The notes under the pieces are model-generated. The model did not search any database. It was not told the DNA's origin and worked only from the letters and a program-made list of their open reading frames with translations. Source: Iris pallida (lineage: Eukaryota; Streptophyta; Magnoliopsida; Asparagales; Iridaceae). From it: a stretch of 64,000 nucleotides of DNA. Below are positions 1 to 9,999 of the stretch, piece after piece. The stretch lies in NCBI GenBank assembly GCA_029216955.1, contig JANAVB010015600.1, positions 41,103,211 through 41,167,210 of the forward strand, given 5' to 3'. A program made the position numbers and the translations under genes. Every line of letters begins with the position of its first letter. Within the stretch, counting starts at the first letter, position 1.

Positions 1-89
1 GACACGCTGCAAGCCAGGCAGTCACAGATAAGCATCGGTCCATAAGGATCTTCTGTAGGTAATTTTATTTATTCTAATACTCGTAACAA
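1..89. other. Unassigned left edge
   Basis: AT-rich sequence just before the first recognisable hAT codons. It probably belongs to the 5' part of the same hAT element, whose left end lies outside the window. No reading frame or motif is recognised here. Confidence 0.3.
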
Positions 90-570
90 AATCGAGCTAA
101 CCAAATTTTTTATTTGTGATGAACAACCTTTCACATTCGGAGAGAGTGATTGGTATTATAAGTATGCAAGTTGCACTCTTAAATCATGTTTTAGTAAAGT
201 TTCTAGATCGACTACTAGATCGGAGGCTATCAAAATCTTTCAAAAGAAAAGGACAACTTTGAAGCAAAGCTTCTTAAATATTAGTAAGTTTGTGCTAATT
301 TCTGATATATGGACTACAAAATAAAATTATAATTTTATTTGTATCACGACACATTATATAGATCCAAAGTGGATGTTGAAAAGGCGTATTATTTGTATAT
401 GGCCTTTGGATTTTTCACATATCGGTTCTGTAATCGGTGGCGCCATCATGCAATATTTACGTGAATATGATATTCACAATAATTTTTTTTTTCCATTTCT
501 CTTGATAATGCTAGTAAAAACACTTCTCGTGTTAGTATTTTAAGTTCACAATTTTTATCTATAGTAGAAG
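90..570 (+). pseudogene. hAT transposase remnant, N-terminal part
   Basis: Conceptual translation of the plus strand gives a run typical of plant hAT (ricesleeper/DAYSLEEPER-like) transposases: a segment resembling FTFGESDWYYKYASCTLK, then a KVSRSTTRSDAIKIF-type stretch and FVLISDIWTTK, which in the family lies at the start of the catalytic region. A stop follows at once and further stops and shifts interrupt the frame. The family role is cut-and-paste transposition through an RNase H-like fold with a C-terminal dimerisation domain. This copy cannot encode it. The BED zinc finger expected upstream is not in the window. The coding stretch is split at 570 by an LTR insertion and resumes at 2956. 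Confidence 0.75.
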
Positions 571-2950
571 TGTCACGTCCCGCTTCCGTAGGACCGATCG
601 TCCTTGCTAAGGCGTGATGCAGCACGAGCCTAAGTTGCGCTCGTGCAAGACGGGTTCCATAACGGCTGATTACAACAGCTTGAGATGGGATCGTCGCACC
701 GGAGTCCCAAGCAGAAACATGAATAAGTAGTATTTTGCCAACGAAAAGTTAAAACCAAACACAAGTCATATAAAAGATGCTTTTATTGATATATTGAACA
801 AAGGTTACAAATGTGGCCCGAGGCAAAGATTACAATCACTCAAGCTCTATTTTTCTCTCTGATTACAAGTCACTCAGCTCTCTCTCATCTCTCAATATAA
901 TTTGACGAGCCAGGGGATGCTTCAGATAGACGATGTCCATACACTATGTCCCGTATAGATGAAGCCTTCAATACGGCTGCACGTCTGAAAATACCGAGGA
1001 ACTCCATGCCTCAGCACGTCCAAGCGAGCTCCGCCTCAATGAGCATGTACCTGTAACCTGCACATGCAAACTATGGGGGTGTCTGTACTCAACTGTACTA
1101 GTGGAGTGAGCTTCTCGCTCGTCCATACAAAACCAACACGTTCATTTTAGTTTTGTGCAACATGATCCTTCCTTTTTTATTGTCTTTCTAGTCTTGCCTT
1201 AGGATCAGTTTTAGGACATATATGCCTGGCCTATTTGTGTCTCTAGACCATCACCGTGCCTCGCACTGGTAACTTACTTATCGTTGTGCCTCTAGAATAT
1301 TTTCGTACTTGCAACATAAACGTACCGACTCGTGCTAGTCTTTCGACCCATACTTGGTGACGTAATGACATGGTCGTGCTATAACTCTATTCGTACTTCA
1401 ATATAATTGAGGCAGTGCCTTCCTACTTAGTCTTTCGCCTATATTCGTGTCATAACAATATGGTCGTGCCATGATATATCGAGGTCGTGCCTTGCAAGCC
1501 AATATGCCTTAACTAACTTGTCCTACGGCCCTTCCTGATTTAACTTCGAAAAAACTCAATTCGAACTTATGCACTCTATGTTAACGAACTCATTACTCGA
1601 CACCATATTTCGTGTCGAAGCATGTGTCTTAGCTATAGCCAAATCTTAGGCTTAGGAACTGTGTTGCAAGCCATACTAATACTTCGTAGCCTACTCAAAC
1701 AGTGCACACACAACTTGACTCACTTAAGGCATGCACGCGAATAACCACTCTTATGCCGACTCATCTATATGAAAGGGGTCACTAGCACCACAAGCTATAC
1801 TTGGACCTTAAATGGGTAAGACGGTACGTTCGTCTACAACGAGGCATGATTTTGCCAAATTTCCCGCAATACCCGCTCTACGACGCACCCCTCGGGCCAG
1901 GTTCCACACCATCCGAGGGTCCCACAAGCATGTTCCTCTTAGGCCAGATCGGTCATGTGGTCGCAGATACCGTCTGAGGAAGAAATCATCCTTGTATACA
2001 AGTTGTCCAATGACCTTGCAGACTCGACTCACTTCCATGTTTCAGTACCATTTCATTTATCTTTTCTTTCTTTGTTTTACTTTTTTATTTCATATACTTC
2101 TTTGCAAAGCCCAAACCAGGGTTGCCTCGGTGACTGACCTACATCCCCAACATCTTTTTCAATGTTTCCATACCCTTATTGACTCAACTCATGAATGGCT
2201 AATTGATAGCCTTCAAGCATAACTTGAACAAAACGTGTTCTTTAGGTGCCATGGACCGTGGCTAACATTTCATTGAACCAACCGTGGTTGATGCCTTAAC
2301 CTAACTTGTGTTCTATACGACACTACCGTCCAAGTCATACTTTATATGACAAGCCTTGAGATCGTGGGACTATGTGACTTTGACAACCGCTGAAAACATG
2401 GGACAGTGCTTGCTATGACTTCGATGACCCAGCATAACTCTTTTCCTAACTCAATCGTGCAACAACTTAACCCATGGGACGAGCAAAGACTAAGACAAGC
2501 CTTGGACATTGGGATCGTGCATGCTTTATCAAGCATTTATACGTGTGACACCTATGACAGGCTAATTTAATAGCTTTGTGGAAACTTAGACCAACTTTTC
2601 TTCACCCAAGCCACGAGATGAAGGACCGAGTGTCATTTTGAAAGAACGCCGTACAACGATTCTAAGCGATCGTGGGACCTTTCCATATTCTAACTCAATC
2701 AGACCCAACTTGGAATTAATCCCTTAGCCATGTGGATTCGTCTCTTTTATTATCAAGCCTACTTGTGCAGTTGAAAGCTTTCGTTTTATTAGTGTGAAGG
2801 CCTAGCTGAGGTAAGTTCACCGAAGCCACCCACCTGAGCGAGGAGTTGCCTTGATCGAGCAGGACTTCGAGCAGGCCGTCGCATGGCTAAGTCCGAACGT
2901 CGTTGGAGTTTCGATATCTCCGATTGAGCTGAGCGGGACGGGGCATTAAA
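571..2950 (-). mobile_element. Reverse-oriented LTR, probably a solo LTR, inside the hAT gene
   Basis: The insert begins TGTCACGTCCCGC and ends near GCGGGACGGGGCA, so the ends are imperfect inverted repeats. It interrupts the hAT coding sequence and is flanked by AGAAG (566-570 and 2951-2955). On the minus strand it ends ...GCGGGACGTGACA, the same kind of 3' end as the LTRs of B, C, D and E. A minus-strand AATAAA-type signal sits near 790. There is no gag or pol. The CA-type end lies at 2945, leaving five extra bases (TTAAA) before the duplication, so the exact right border is uncertain. The simplest reading is a Ty3/gypsy solo LTR left by recombination between two LTRs. Short reading frames inside it (for example 1812-2222) show no protein-like character. 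Confidence 0.6.
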
Positions 2951-2955
2951 AGAAG

Positions 2956-4132
2956 GATGACTGTTTCATGTTAGATGTGATTGCCATATTATTAATTTAG
3001 TTATAATGTCTTCAAATTTTTCATGTAAATTTAGAAACTCTTAGATTATGTCTACAAAGTTTAAACACTTCTGCAAGTAGACAACAAGTTTCAAAACTTT
3101 ATGTGCACAATATATGGTATAACTTTTAGAAGATTTGTTAAAGATGCACCACATAGATTGAATTTTACATATTTAATGTTAAAATCTTGCATTAGATTTA
3201 AAGATGTTATTACTCATATTGTAATGTTAATCCAGGTTTTGATTATCAAGTTGCTGAAAATGATTGGTTAGTTGCTATTTCTATTTTTGAGTTTTTAGAA
3301 TTATTTCACAATGCTACATGTACTTAATCTGGCATTTATTATCCAACTTCTTCACAGCGTTAACATAACTTATTGACATGTCTCATTTATTTTTTAGATA
3401 TAGAAATATTTTCGGTTTTGATTTTGTTGTTTCGAAAATGGAAACAAAATTTCGAAAATATTGTGATGAAATACCTCTTTTTTATTGTTTGGCTTCGATT
3501 TTTGATCCAAAGATCAAATTAGATGGCATATTCATATTGCTAGATAATTTTCATGAAAATATGAATGTAGATGTAAGTAACTTAAAAGTAGAGATTAAAG
3601 ATGTTTTAATTCTTTAATTACTTCATATGAAGAACGAGTTGTATCGGCCCGACCCGGTACGACCTTTCACGTTGGCAGTAGTAGCTCTGGTCTTATGTCT
3701 AAATTATCACATTCTGACAGCGTGCTGCAAATGAAGAAACAAAAACAATCTTCCCTACCAACTCAGGAACTGTTGTTATATTTAACTTCTTATGAAGAAT
3801 ATGATGAAACTCCAACTTATTTTTCCATTTTAGAATGGTAGAAAAGACACGAAAAAATGTACCATATACTTTCTTCTATAGCACGCGATATATTAATGAT
3901 TCCGGTGTCCACGATAGCATCGGAATCTTATTTTAGTGCAGGTTCAAGGATACTGAGCAAGAAGAGGAGCAGAATTCTGCCGAATATCTTGGAAGCATGC
4001 GTCTGTGTTTAAGACTGGGTTCGTGCGGAAGAACGAACCCAAAACTCAATATATGAAAATGCCGATATCAGTGAACTAGAGTTTCAGTGTCTTACCTTGG
4101 AGGACACCAATGAAGGAGGAGCTAGGCAATAG
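2956..4132 (+). pseudogene. hAT transposase remnant, catalytic and dimerisation part
   Basis: Just after the LTR the translation continues with LFHVRCDCHIINLV, the conserved motif preceding the catalytic region of plant hAT transposases. Further on come KSCIRFKDVITHIV, MSHLFFRYRNIFGFDF (3378 onward), FYCLASIFDPKIKLDG and, from about 3766, the C-terminal hAT dimerisation domain (ELLLYLTS, then PVSTIASESYFSAGSRILS and KDWVRAEER), ending at a stop at 4130-4132. Several stops and frame changes interrupt it, so it is non-functional. Together with 90-570 it forms one element split by the LTR. The C-terminal hallmark is well kept, so family assignment is secure although the gene is dead. Confidence 0.85.
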
Positions 4133-4339
4133 AGATAGACGAAGGACGACGGACGACCAAAAAAAACTAGTAAATTTTTTTACAATTCATTTAGAAATAA
4201 AATATCAGTTTAGCTTTTACATTTTATTACAAATTTAATGGAAGAAAGTACTTCAACAGATGTACATTAATGTATGTTGAGATTAATAAAAAAAATTTAG
4301 TTTCTAATTTTCTAGTAGAATGTATTTTTTTTGGTTTTT

Positions 4340-4566
4340 TTTCCCAGAAGCCGGGCTGACCCGGTCCAAAATCGGCGCTGCCCAAGCTCGGTTCAGCCCG
4401 GCCCGACCAAACCGGACCACGGATCCGGACTGGGTCCAGCATTCTCTTCTACGATTAAGTCCGGCCCGCTGCATCGATCGATCTGAGTCCGGCCCGGACC
4501 GGGCCCGGTCAAACCCGCTTTGACCTAGGCCTAGATCGGCCTAGCCCGGCCAGTGCACACCTTGAT
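4340..4566 (+). repeat. hAT 3' subterminal region and terminus
   Basis: A GC-rich tract of GGCCCGG / CCGGGCC-type words ends in GCCAGTGCACACCTTG. Its reverse complement starts CAAGGTGTGCACTGGCC, which resembles the CARRGGTGTGCA-type ends of plant hAT elements. The position, about 430 bp past the transposase stop, fits the 3' end of the hAT element. The left end and target duplication are outside the window, so the border is approximate. Confidence 0.6.
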
Positions 4567-4765
4567 ATTGACCAGAAAGTGTGCCAAGAGTATTCCATCA
4601 TGGCAGCATTTCATAAGTGAGGAAATCACCAATGGTGGGTGCTCCACATAAGTGCAGCTCTCGCTTAAATCTTTTGCTTCTTTCATACATCAAAAGTTGG
4701 GTTTTCTTAGGTCGTTGATGAATAATATAAGGACGATATGCTACGTGGACCGCACTTTTAGTCTG

Positions 4766-5094
4766 CAGCTTTGGTCCGCAATTCACGTGGTAGTCTCCTA
4801 TTGGCAGGTCTACCGGCGGTAGTCCCCATGCGAATAAGGGACGAATGGGGTTCGGCCACGTAGGTCCACGGTCACGTCAACGGGTAAAAGCCGCAGGCTA
4901 TTTATCATTTTCGATACGGAGCTGCAACGTTGCCCGCAGTTTGTAAACGAGGGCGTGACCGCCGACCGACGTGGCGGCCGACCATTGCCCCCCTGGTCCG
5001 GATGGGACCCGGAGATAGCAGGGGGGGCCATTGGCCGGCCGCCACGTCGGCCGGCGGTCACGCCCGCGGTTACAAACCGCGGACAAAATATCAT
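4766..5094. mobile_element. GC-rich MITE, copy 1, with internal foldback
   Basis: The left end reads TTTGGTCCGCAATTCACG and the right end, reverse-complemented, reads ATTTTGTCCGCGGTTTG, giving short imperfect inverted ends. The left half (GGCAGGTCTACCGGCGG, ATGCGAATAAGGGACGA, GGCCACGTAGG) matches a second diverged copy at 6493-6640. There is no coding capacity. The inner right half holds the long hairpin listed separately. Non-autonomous DNA element; superfamily not determined. Confidence 0.55.
4936..5082. repeat. Long GC-rich inverted repeat (hairpin)
   Basis: Arms 4936-4994 and 5022-5082 are reverse complements at close to 90 percent by eye. Both hold the core GGGCGTGACCGCCG and CGACGTGGCGGCC words and close on a roughly 27-nt loop. 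The transcript of either strand would fold into a stem of about 60 bp. This may be the terminal or internal foldback of the MITE, or a source of small RNA. Confidence 0.7.
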
Positions 5095-5553
5095 TTTTAT
5101 TTCCGATAATATAATTCTTGCAGAGGACAATGGATGCATTAGTACAAGCAGATGTAGTGTTGAAGATCAACCCTATATGCAGGGCCGGCTCTGGAGAAGT
5201 CAGTCAAGACTTCGGACTTGGACAACCCTCATAGACTTAGGACAATCTCCAGGCTCAACGTGAACTCCAATAGAGATCGGGATCACGGGTGACCCTCCAT
5301 GATCTGTCTACAGTAAGGATCAAGAGACAACCAAAACTAGCTCTGAATAGTTTAAACCCAACCCCGTGGGCTGGCCCGCCTATATGATGGATTAAAAGGA
5401 AAAGGATGGATGCAACAGACACAACACCGGGAGTAGATATGTAACTAACACACTATTTAAGTTAGTAAAACAGAAGTTTTCACATTTTTCATAAATTTAT
5501 TTGACAAGTTCAACTCCCCAAGACAAAACACAACGTTCCAACGGGCAACGGCA
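5095..5553. other. Intergenic, 3' flank of the cystatin-like gene
   Basis: No coding region seen. A fragment GCAGGGCCGGCTCTGGAG at about 5180 resembles the CAGGGCCGGCTCTG ends of some hAT-type MITEs, but I found no partner end. The part nearest 5553 is the 3' UTR of the minus-strand gene. Confidence 0.4.
5496..5501 (-). terminator. Poly(A) signal of the cystatin-like gene
   Basis: AATAAA on the minus strand, about 52 bp past the stop codon of the cystatin-like gene. Perfect match to the canonical signal at a usual 3' UTR distance. Confidence 0.6.
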
Positions 5554-5919
5554 CTAGTCCTGTTGGAAGGATTTCAGCTCTTTGGAGTTGTTGGAAATGT
5601 GCGTACGTACGACTGCAACGTAATTGTCAACCCCTCCTTCCCGATCCTGAGCCATGAACGTAAGTTTGTAGTCGACGCCGGAGCCGTTCCCGTCGTGAAT
5701 ATAGCGGAACTGGCAACTCACCATCCAAGTGTAGGTCAAATGAGCGCCAGTTTTGTTGTGCTCCTTGACAGCAAACTTCGCATAACCGACGAAAAGATGT
5801 TTCCTTGGGTCACCGACATCCTTCCAAGGAGCTCGTACATTGGTAGAGGAAGCATCCGCAGTTGCTTGAGAAAGAATGGCGAGAAGAACAATCATTGTAA
5901 CAAGGGATGATGACTTCAT
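5554..5919 (-). CDS. Secreted cystatin-like protein (phytocystatin fold, degenerate inhibitory motifs)
   Basis: Single-exon gene of 121 codons plus stop. Residues 1-22 form a signal peptide (MKSSS, hydrophobic TMIVLLAIL, cleavage likely after ATA), so the product should enter the secretory pathway. Residues 30-121 follow the cystatin order: WKDVGDP at the N-terminus, the helix motif FVGYAKFAVKEHN (the phytocystatin LARFAV-type helix), then beta strands ending YKLTFMAQD, NYVAVVRTH and ELKSF. Family members inhibit papain-like cysteine proteases through an N-terminal Gly, a QxVxG loop and a C-terminal PW. Here the QxVxG position reads RYIHDGNGSG and the PW position THISNN, so both contacts seem lost. 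Three N-glycosylation sequons (NKT, NGS, NNS) are present. A TATA box and poly(A) signal sit at proper distances. It may be an inactive or retargeted paralogue. Fold assignment is fairly sure, function is not. Confidence 0.8.
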   Translation of the reverse strand: MKSSSLVTMIVLLAILSQATADASSTNVRAPWKDVGDPRKHLFVGYAKFAVKEHNKTGAHLTYTWMVSCQFRYIHDGNGSGVDYKLTFMAQDREGGVDNYVAVVRTHISNNSKELKSFQQD

Positions 5920-5976
5920 TTTCTCGAGTACTGGAGGTCTATTCTTTCTTATGTCTTTGATAGTGATATATAACCA

Positions 5977-5985
5977 TATTTATAG
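5977..5985 (-). promoter_or_regulatory. TATA box of the cystatin-like gene
   Basis: The minus strand reads CTATAAATATGG, a near-perfect plant TATA box about 60 bp upstream of the ATG at 5919. This places transcription start near 5950 with a short leader. Confidence 0.65.
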
Positions 5986-6492
5986 AATCGACACTGCTAC
6001 TTCTCTTTAAAAAAAAAAAAATATTGGAAGAGCACCCCTAATTTTTACTTTGTATTATGCTTTGTGCCTTTACCCTCATCCCATATATAATGATAAAAAA
6101 AATCATATTCTAATAAATTTTCTAAATATAAATAAAATAAGCATCTTATTATGCCTAAAATATTCCATCAACATCGTATTTTAGATCACAATAGAATTTT
6201 CTAAAATAAGAATCATATTATATTTAAAATAGCACAACACCAATTATGGACATCCAAATCTAATTAATCAAACCAAATATTTAACTATATTTGGATTTCA
6301 CTAATATGTTGTTGCCAAATCCATACCGGAGTCCAACAATCTCCCGCTATAGTCTAATGAGAGGGTATTGATCCCATGGGTCCTCAACTGGACTCCATAT
6401 ATGTCGTCCCGCGACAGAGTTCCTGCTCATGTCACTGATCTCCAATCCCCCGAACTGCTTTGCATCTTCCTTTGACCGTATTTTGGTGCACA
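5986..6492. other. AT-rich upstream region of the cystatin-like gene
   Basis: AT-rich, with an A-run at 6009-6021. No coding sequence seen. It should hold any upstream promoter elements of the minus-strand gene. Confidence 0.4.
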
Positions 6493-6640
6493 GTTTTGAT
6501 CCGCGGTCCACGTTGCGGTCTTTAATTAGCAGGGTACCGACGGGTGGGACTCACACGAATAGGAAAGATAAATTGGATTGTGCCACGTTAGCTCGGGGTC
6601 ACATCCGGCGGTCACTGACTGCGGACTGTTTAGTATTTTC
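6493..6640. mobile_element. GC-rich MITE, copy 2 (shorter, diverged)
   Basis: It begins TTTTGATCCGCGGTCCACG and ends GACTGCGGACTGTTTAG. Along its length it matches copy 1 (4766-5094): GCAGGGTACCGACGGGTGGG, CACACGAATAGG, GCCACGTTAGCTCGG and GGCGGTCAC. The long internal foldback of copy 1 is missing. No coding capacity. Confidence 0.5.
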
Positions 6641-8095
6641 ATGATAGAATTTCCATTTAGATATGTGATTCACGAGGACATACAATTATTTATGATCAGC
6701 TATGGCATATAACTGACTTATCTTCCTTTTTGTATTTAGTAATTGAAACCCTATAAGAATAAAAGATTCTGAAGCAACCATGCAAGTTACGTGCACTTTT
6801 TTCATTTCTATAGTAAAACAGAGAATCACAACATTAAACTCGATCTTAGTTTACTTGTTAATTAAAAAGTTATGAGTGTTTGATAACAACTTATGATGAT
6901 CAACAAGGTTAGGCTCGTTTAAGACCATTAAAATACTGACCCAGATCTAATGATAATTCAAAATATGTATCAAGTTGGATAATAACCGCGCATCCATTTC
7001 AACTCCCGATGTAGTTTCAGGCGAGAGCTAGAATTTTTCTTCTTCTTCTTATTATTATTCCAGCACGTGCGGGTTCAGTTAAATCGTGTGTCCCCCGTAG
7101 GAACGAATTTACTACGAGTCTACCTCCTCCCTCCCCCCACCCACCCAAAAAAAAAAAAAAATACACCCTCTCCAATTTTTAAAAAATTTGTCATTTACTA
7201 CATAGAATTTTTTTTACGTTTTATAATATATATTAGTACGGCCTACTAATATATAAAGATTAAATTAGCTCAAGTGGTTGTGCTGTAAGCACTCAAAGGA
7301 GAGGCAAGAATTTGAGACTTGTCACAGCTGAACATTTAAATATTTTTAAGTACAATCTTTTCATTCTTCTTTTCTAAAATTTTAGAAATATTGACTTTTT
7401 TCCTTCTTGTTTGAATTTTTTAATATATTTTTTGCTATTGTAGTTCGATAAATATGACAACTTTAAGAATTTTTATATGTAGTAACACGGCCCCCTCATG
7501 AATTAAATCTTGGCTCCGTCCCTGATCCTCCACACACGATTTTTAGCCGGTCGTTATGTCACTTTCGACTTTTCGTGCGGGTCTTGTCGGCACTGGCTTT
7601 GTCATTATCGTCCCACATGCACACCCTGCGCAGTCCGCGCGCTCCAAGAGCTCCACGAGACGGCCATGATGTCTTTCGACGTCCGTAACTCAACGCCTCG
7701 CTTTGCCCCCGACGTCGAAGGCGTCCCCGACGTCTTCACGACGCCTATGATAGCCGAAGACGTCCAGCCACCCGTTCTATTTACATGACGTCCTTACGAC
7801 GTCTTCTCGACGTCCTTACGATGCCGCACGAATGGTCGCATGATCGACCGTCATTTATGTCCGTGATAAAATGGTGCCGGTACTCGACGAGCTAGAATGA
7901 GGTGAGCAGTAGTTCGTTACTTTACTTGCCACATGTGACCAAGCTGGTTAGTGGAGGATATGTGAGGGTTGTCGGTTGAGAAAATGAGTAGGATGGAGAA
8001 GGAATATAAGTGCGTCCAAGTTACTTGCCACATGTCACTTCTTAATTGGTTAGGTCTACCAAATATGTATAGTGATGTGGTGACTAGCTTCCCCA
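6641..8095. other. Intergenic sequence with element debris
   Basis: No gene supported. An A-run at 7147-7159 follows a C-rich stretch. At 7510-7525 the sequence TGGCTCCGTCCCTG is the reverse complement of CAGGGACGGAGCCA, a common hAT-type MITE end; the AT-rich 300 bp before it may be that element, but no partner end was found. 7680-7850 is rich in GACGTC words. The small frames here (for example 7510-7788) look like chance. Confidence 0.4.
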
Positions 8096-8104
8096 ATAAT
8101 TTTT

Positions 8105-9442
8105 GAGAAATTTTGAGTGGCACCCCACTTGATTTACCATTATTTAAGGTGCACCCCACCACTTTACACGAATGAATAATGCACCCCACTTTTGGCGGAT
8201 TCCGTCCATATTGGACGGTCAACTCGGTTGACTTAATTTTTTGACAAAAATACCCCCGTGTTGTCTTCTTCCCTGTGTCTCTCGCCACTATACCCCCCGA
8301 CCTCGCCGACGCCCCCGTCCGACCTCGCCGCTGCCACCCCCCTCTCCCCGACCGCCGTCGCCCCCTCCCCCGACCGCCCCCTCCCGCGACCGCCGCAGCA
8401 CCCCTCTCCGCTCCCCCTCCTCTCCCCGACTGCTGCTTTGGCTTTGGCGGTTGTTGCTGCTGTGGCTGGCTCTTGCCGTCTTTTCCTCCTCCTCCTCCCT
8501 TCTGGGGCTTGCCATTGTTGTTGTCCTTCTGCTGCTGCGGCTGGTTCTTCCGTCCTCCTCCTCCTCCTCCTCCTCCTTGATCATTCTTCGGCGGCTTTGG
8601 CGAGCTGTTGCTGTTGTTTCCTCCTCCTTTGGATGCTGGTGGGGGCAAGAGGAGTTTCGCATGCTTGCCATTCTTGGCGAGCTTCTTGATAAGGGTGGCA
8701 GCATCCACACTTCCTGTGACAGTCACCTTCCCCTACTCTGCATCTACGCTTGTTGTGTAAACCCCTGCAAAATCAAACAAATTTTCCAAACAAAAGATGA
8801 AAATAGCAACAACAACAAACAAAAAAATGATGCAATCAGTTATACATTGAGAAGAAGAAGAAGAAAAACCCACCACCACCACCTAAGAAACTTTTAAACA
8901 CTAAAAAGAGGAAATGGAAATGAAAGATGAGAGCTACCATTAATTTTTTGAAGCAGTTTCTTCACCTTGTGCTTGCACCCATCGCAGTGGATGTGCACCT
9001 TGAGCACACAAGTCTGTAAAGAGAAGAAAGCTGGAGATGGTGTGTGTGGCGGTCGAGGAGGGGGGGTGGTCGGCGAGGTCGGGTAGGGCAGGGTGGTGGT
9101 GGTGGAGGTGGTGGTGGTGTTGGTGATGGTGGTGGTGGTGATGGAGAGCGGAGAGGGGGGCTGCGGCGGTCGGGGGAGGGGGCGGCGGCGGTCGGGGAGG
9201 GGCCGGTGGCGGCGGAGGGTGGGGGATCGGCTTGGGAAGGCGGAGGGCTTGAGAAAACGAGGGTATTTTGGTCCAAAAACAGTAGTCAAATCCTTTGACC
9301 GTCAGTTACTGACGGAAACCGTCAAAAGTGGGGGTGCATTGCATTATACCGTCAAAAGTGGGGGGTGTCTTGCATTATGGTAAAGCAGTGGGGTGCACCT
9401 TAAATTTTTGTAAATTAAGTGGGGTGCGACTCAAAATTTCTC
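8105..9442. mobile_element. Pack-MULE (non-autonomous Mutator-like element) with captured HIPP gene piece
   Basis: Complete 1338-bp element flanked by a perfect 9-bp duplication ATAATTTTT (8096-8104 and 9443-9451), the length expected of Mutator-like elements. The ends GAGAAATTTTGAGTGGCACC and, on the other strand, GAGAAATTTTGAGTCGCACC start long terminal inverted repeats of about 300 bp (roughly 8105-8425 and 9140-9442), including the C-rich subterminal CCCGACCGCCG words. It has no transposase, so it needs a MuDR-type enzyme in trans. The central ~600 bp is a fragment of a host HIPP gene on the minus strand. Confidence 0.88.
8431..9035 (-). pseudogene. Captured HIPP gene fragment (heavy-metal-associated isoprenylated plant protein), exon-intron-exon
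   Basis: Minus-strand reading: the tail of an intron ending TTTACAG (AG at 9014-9015), an exon 8938-9013 encoding [20 protein letters not shown] and ending QKING, a GT-AG intron 8765-8937 in phase 1, then an exon from 8764 encoding VYTTSVDAE, a stop, GKVTVTGSVDAATLIKKLAK, and a Gly/Gln/Lys/Pro-rich linker with poly-Gly. This is the HMA domain of HIPPs: HCDGC is the metal-binding loop, and the intron position after the QKI(N/E/D)G turn matches what I know of the family. Native proteins bind heavy metals and carry a C-terminal CaaX box; first exon and C-terminus are both absent here. A TAG sits in the linker between strands (DAE-stop-GK), probably from CAG. Retained introns show capture at DNA level. 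Confidence 0.85.
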
Positions 9443-9451
9443 ATAATTTTT

Positions 9452-9999
9452 CTTAGTTAAGGCGGAAGCCTAGACGTCACCTTGATAACAAGACAATGCA
9501 TGATGCACTTAATGGCGACAAGGGGCTGCCTTGGCAATTTGGTATTTTTAATAATGCTGAAAATATCGTTGTTGAACATATGGGTGAGCTTCGGTATAAT
9601 CGGACGATATTCGGTCAATTTTTTTGGTATCTTTTAAGTTGGTATTTAAAAACTCAAGGTTAAATTACAACTTAATACCCTCAACTATTCGAGTTTTTCA
9701 ACTTGATACCCTCAACTTTGATACGCATCAAGTTGATACTCTTCCCCATTTTTGACCTAACGGGGTTAAACGGAGACGAAAAATAACAAAATCACCCCTC
9801 CCCATTCTCTCTCTTTCGTAGCCCCCTCTCTCTCCGTCGCCGACAGTCCAGACGGGGGGTGGGGGGGCGCAGCAGGCCACGCGGAAAGGCGGAACTTACA
9901 GCCGGAGGGGAACGCGGGGGCGAGGCGCTAGCCGACACGGGGGCGAGGCATTGGCCGGCGCAGAAGGTAACAAGGGGGGTCCTCTATCTTCTGCAACCC
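9452..9999. mobile_element. Truncated MULE/MITE-like end
   Basis: 9452-9650 has no recognisable content. From about 9655, GGTTAAATTACAACTTAATA and the repeated words ACTTAATACCCTCAACT / ACTTGATACCCTCAACTTTG, then CCCCATTTTTGACCTAACGG and a CT-rich to GC-rich stretch, resemble the layout of the Pack-MULE ends next door. It stops abruptly at 10000, where element A begins, so only one end is in view. Superfamily is inferred, not proven. Confidence 0.4.

Noticed and set aside
1812..2222. 136-codon frame inside the minus-strand LTR
   Set aside because: No domain, signal or codon pattern of a gene, and it lies within an LTR.
5160..5200. hAT-type MITE end (CAGGGCCGGCTCTG)
   Set aside because: Only one end seen and no target duplication; kept as a remark in the intergenic entry.
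8241..8897. Long plus-strand Pro/Ser/Leu-rich reading frames across the Pack-MULE
   Set aside because: They are antisense to the captured HIPP exon and the CG-rich inverted ends; composition keeps several frames open at once.
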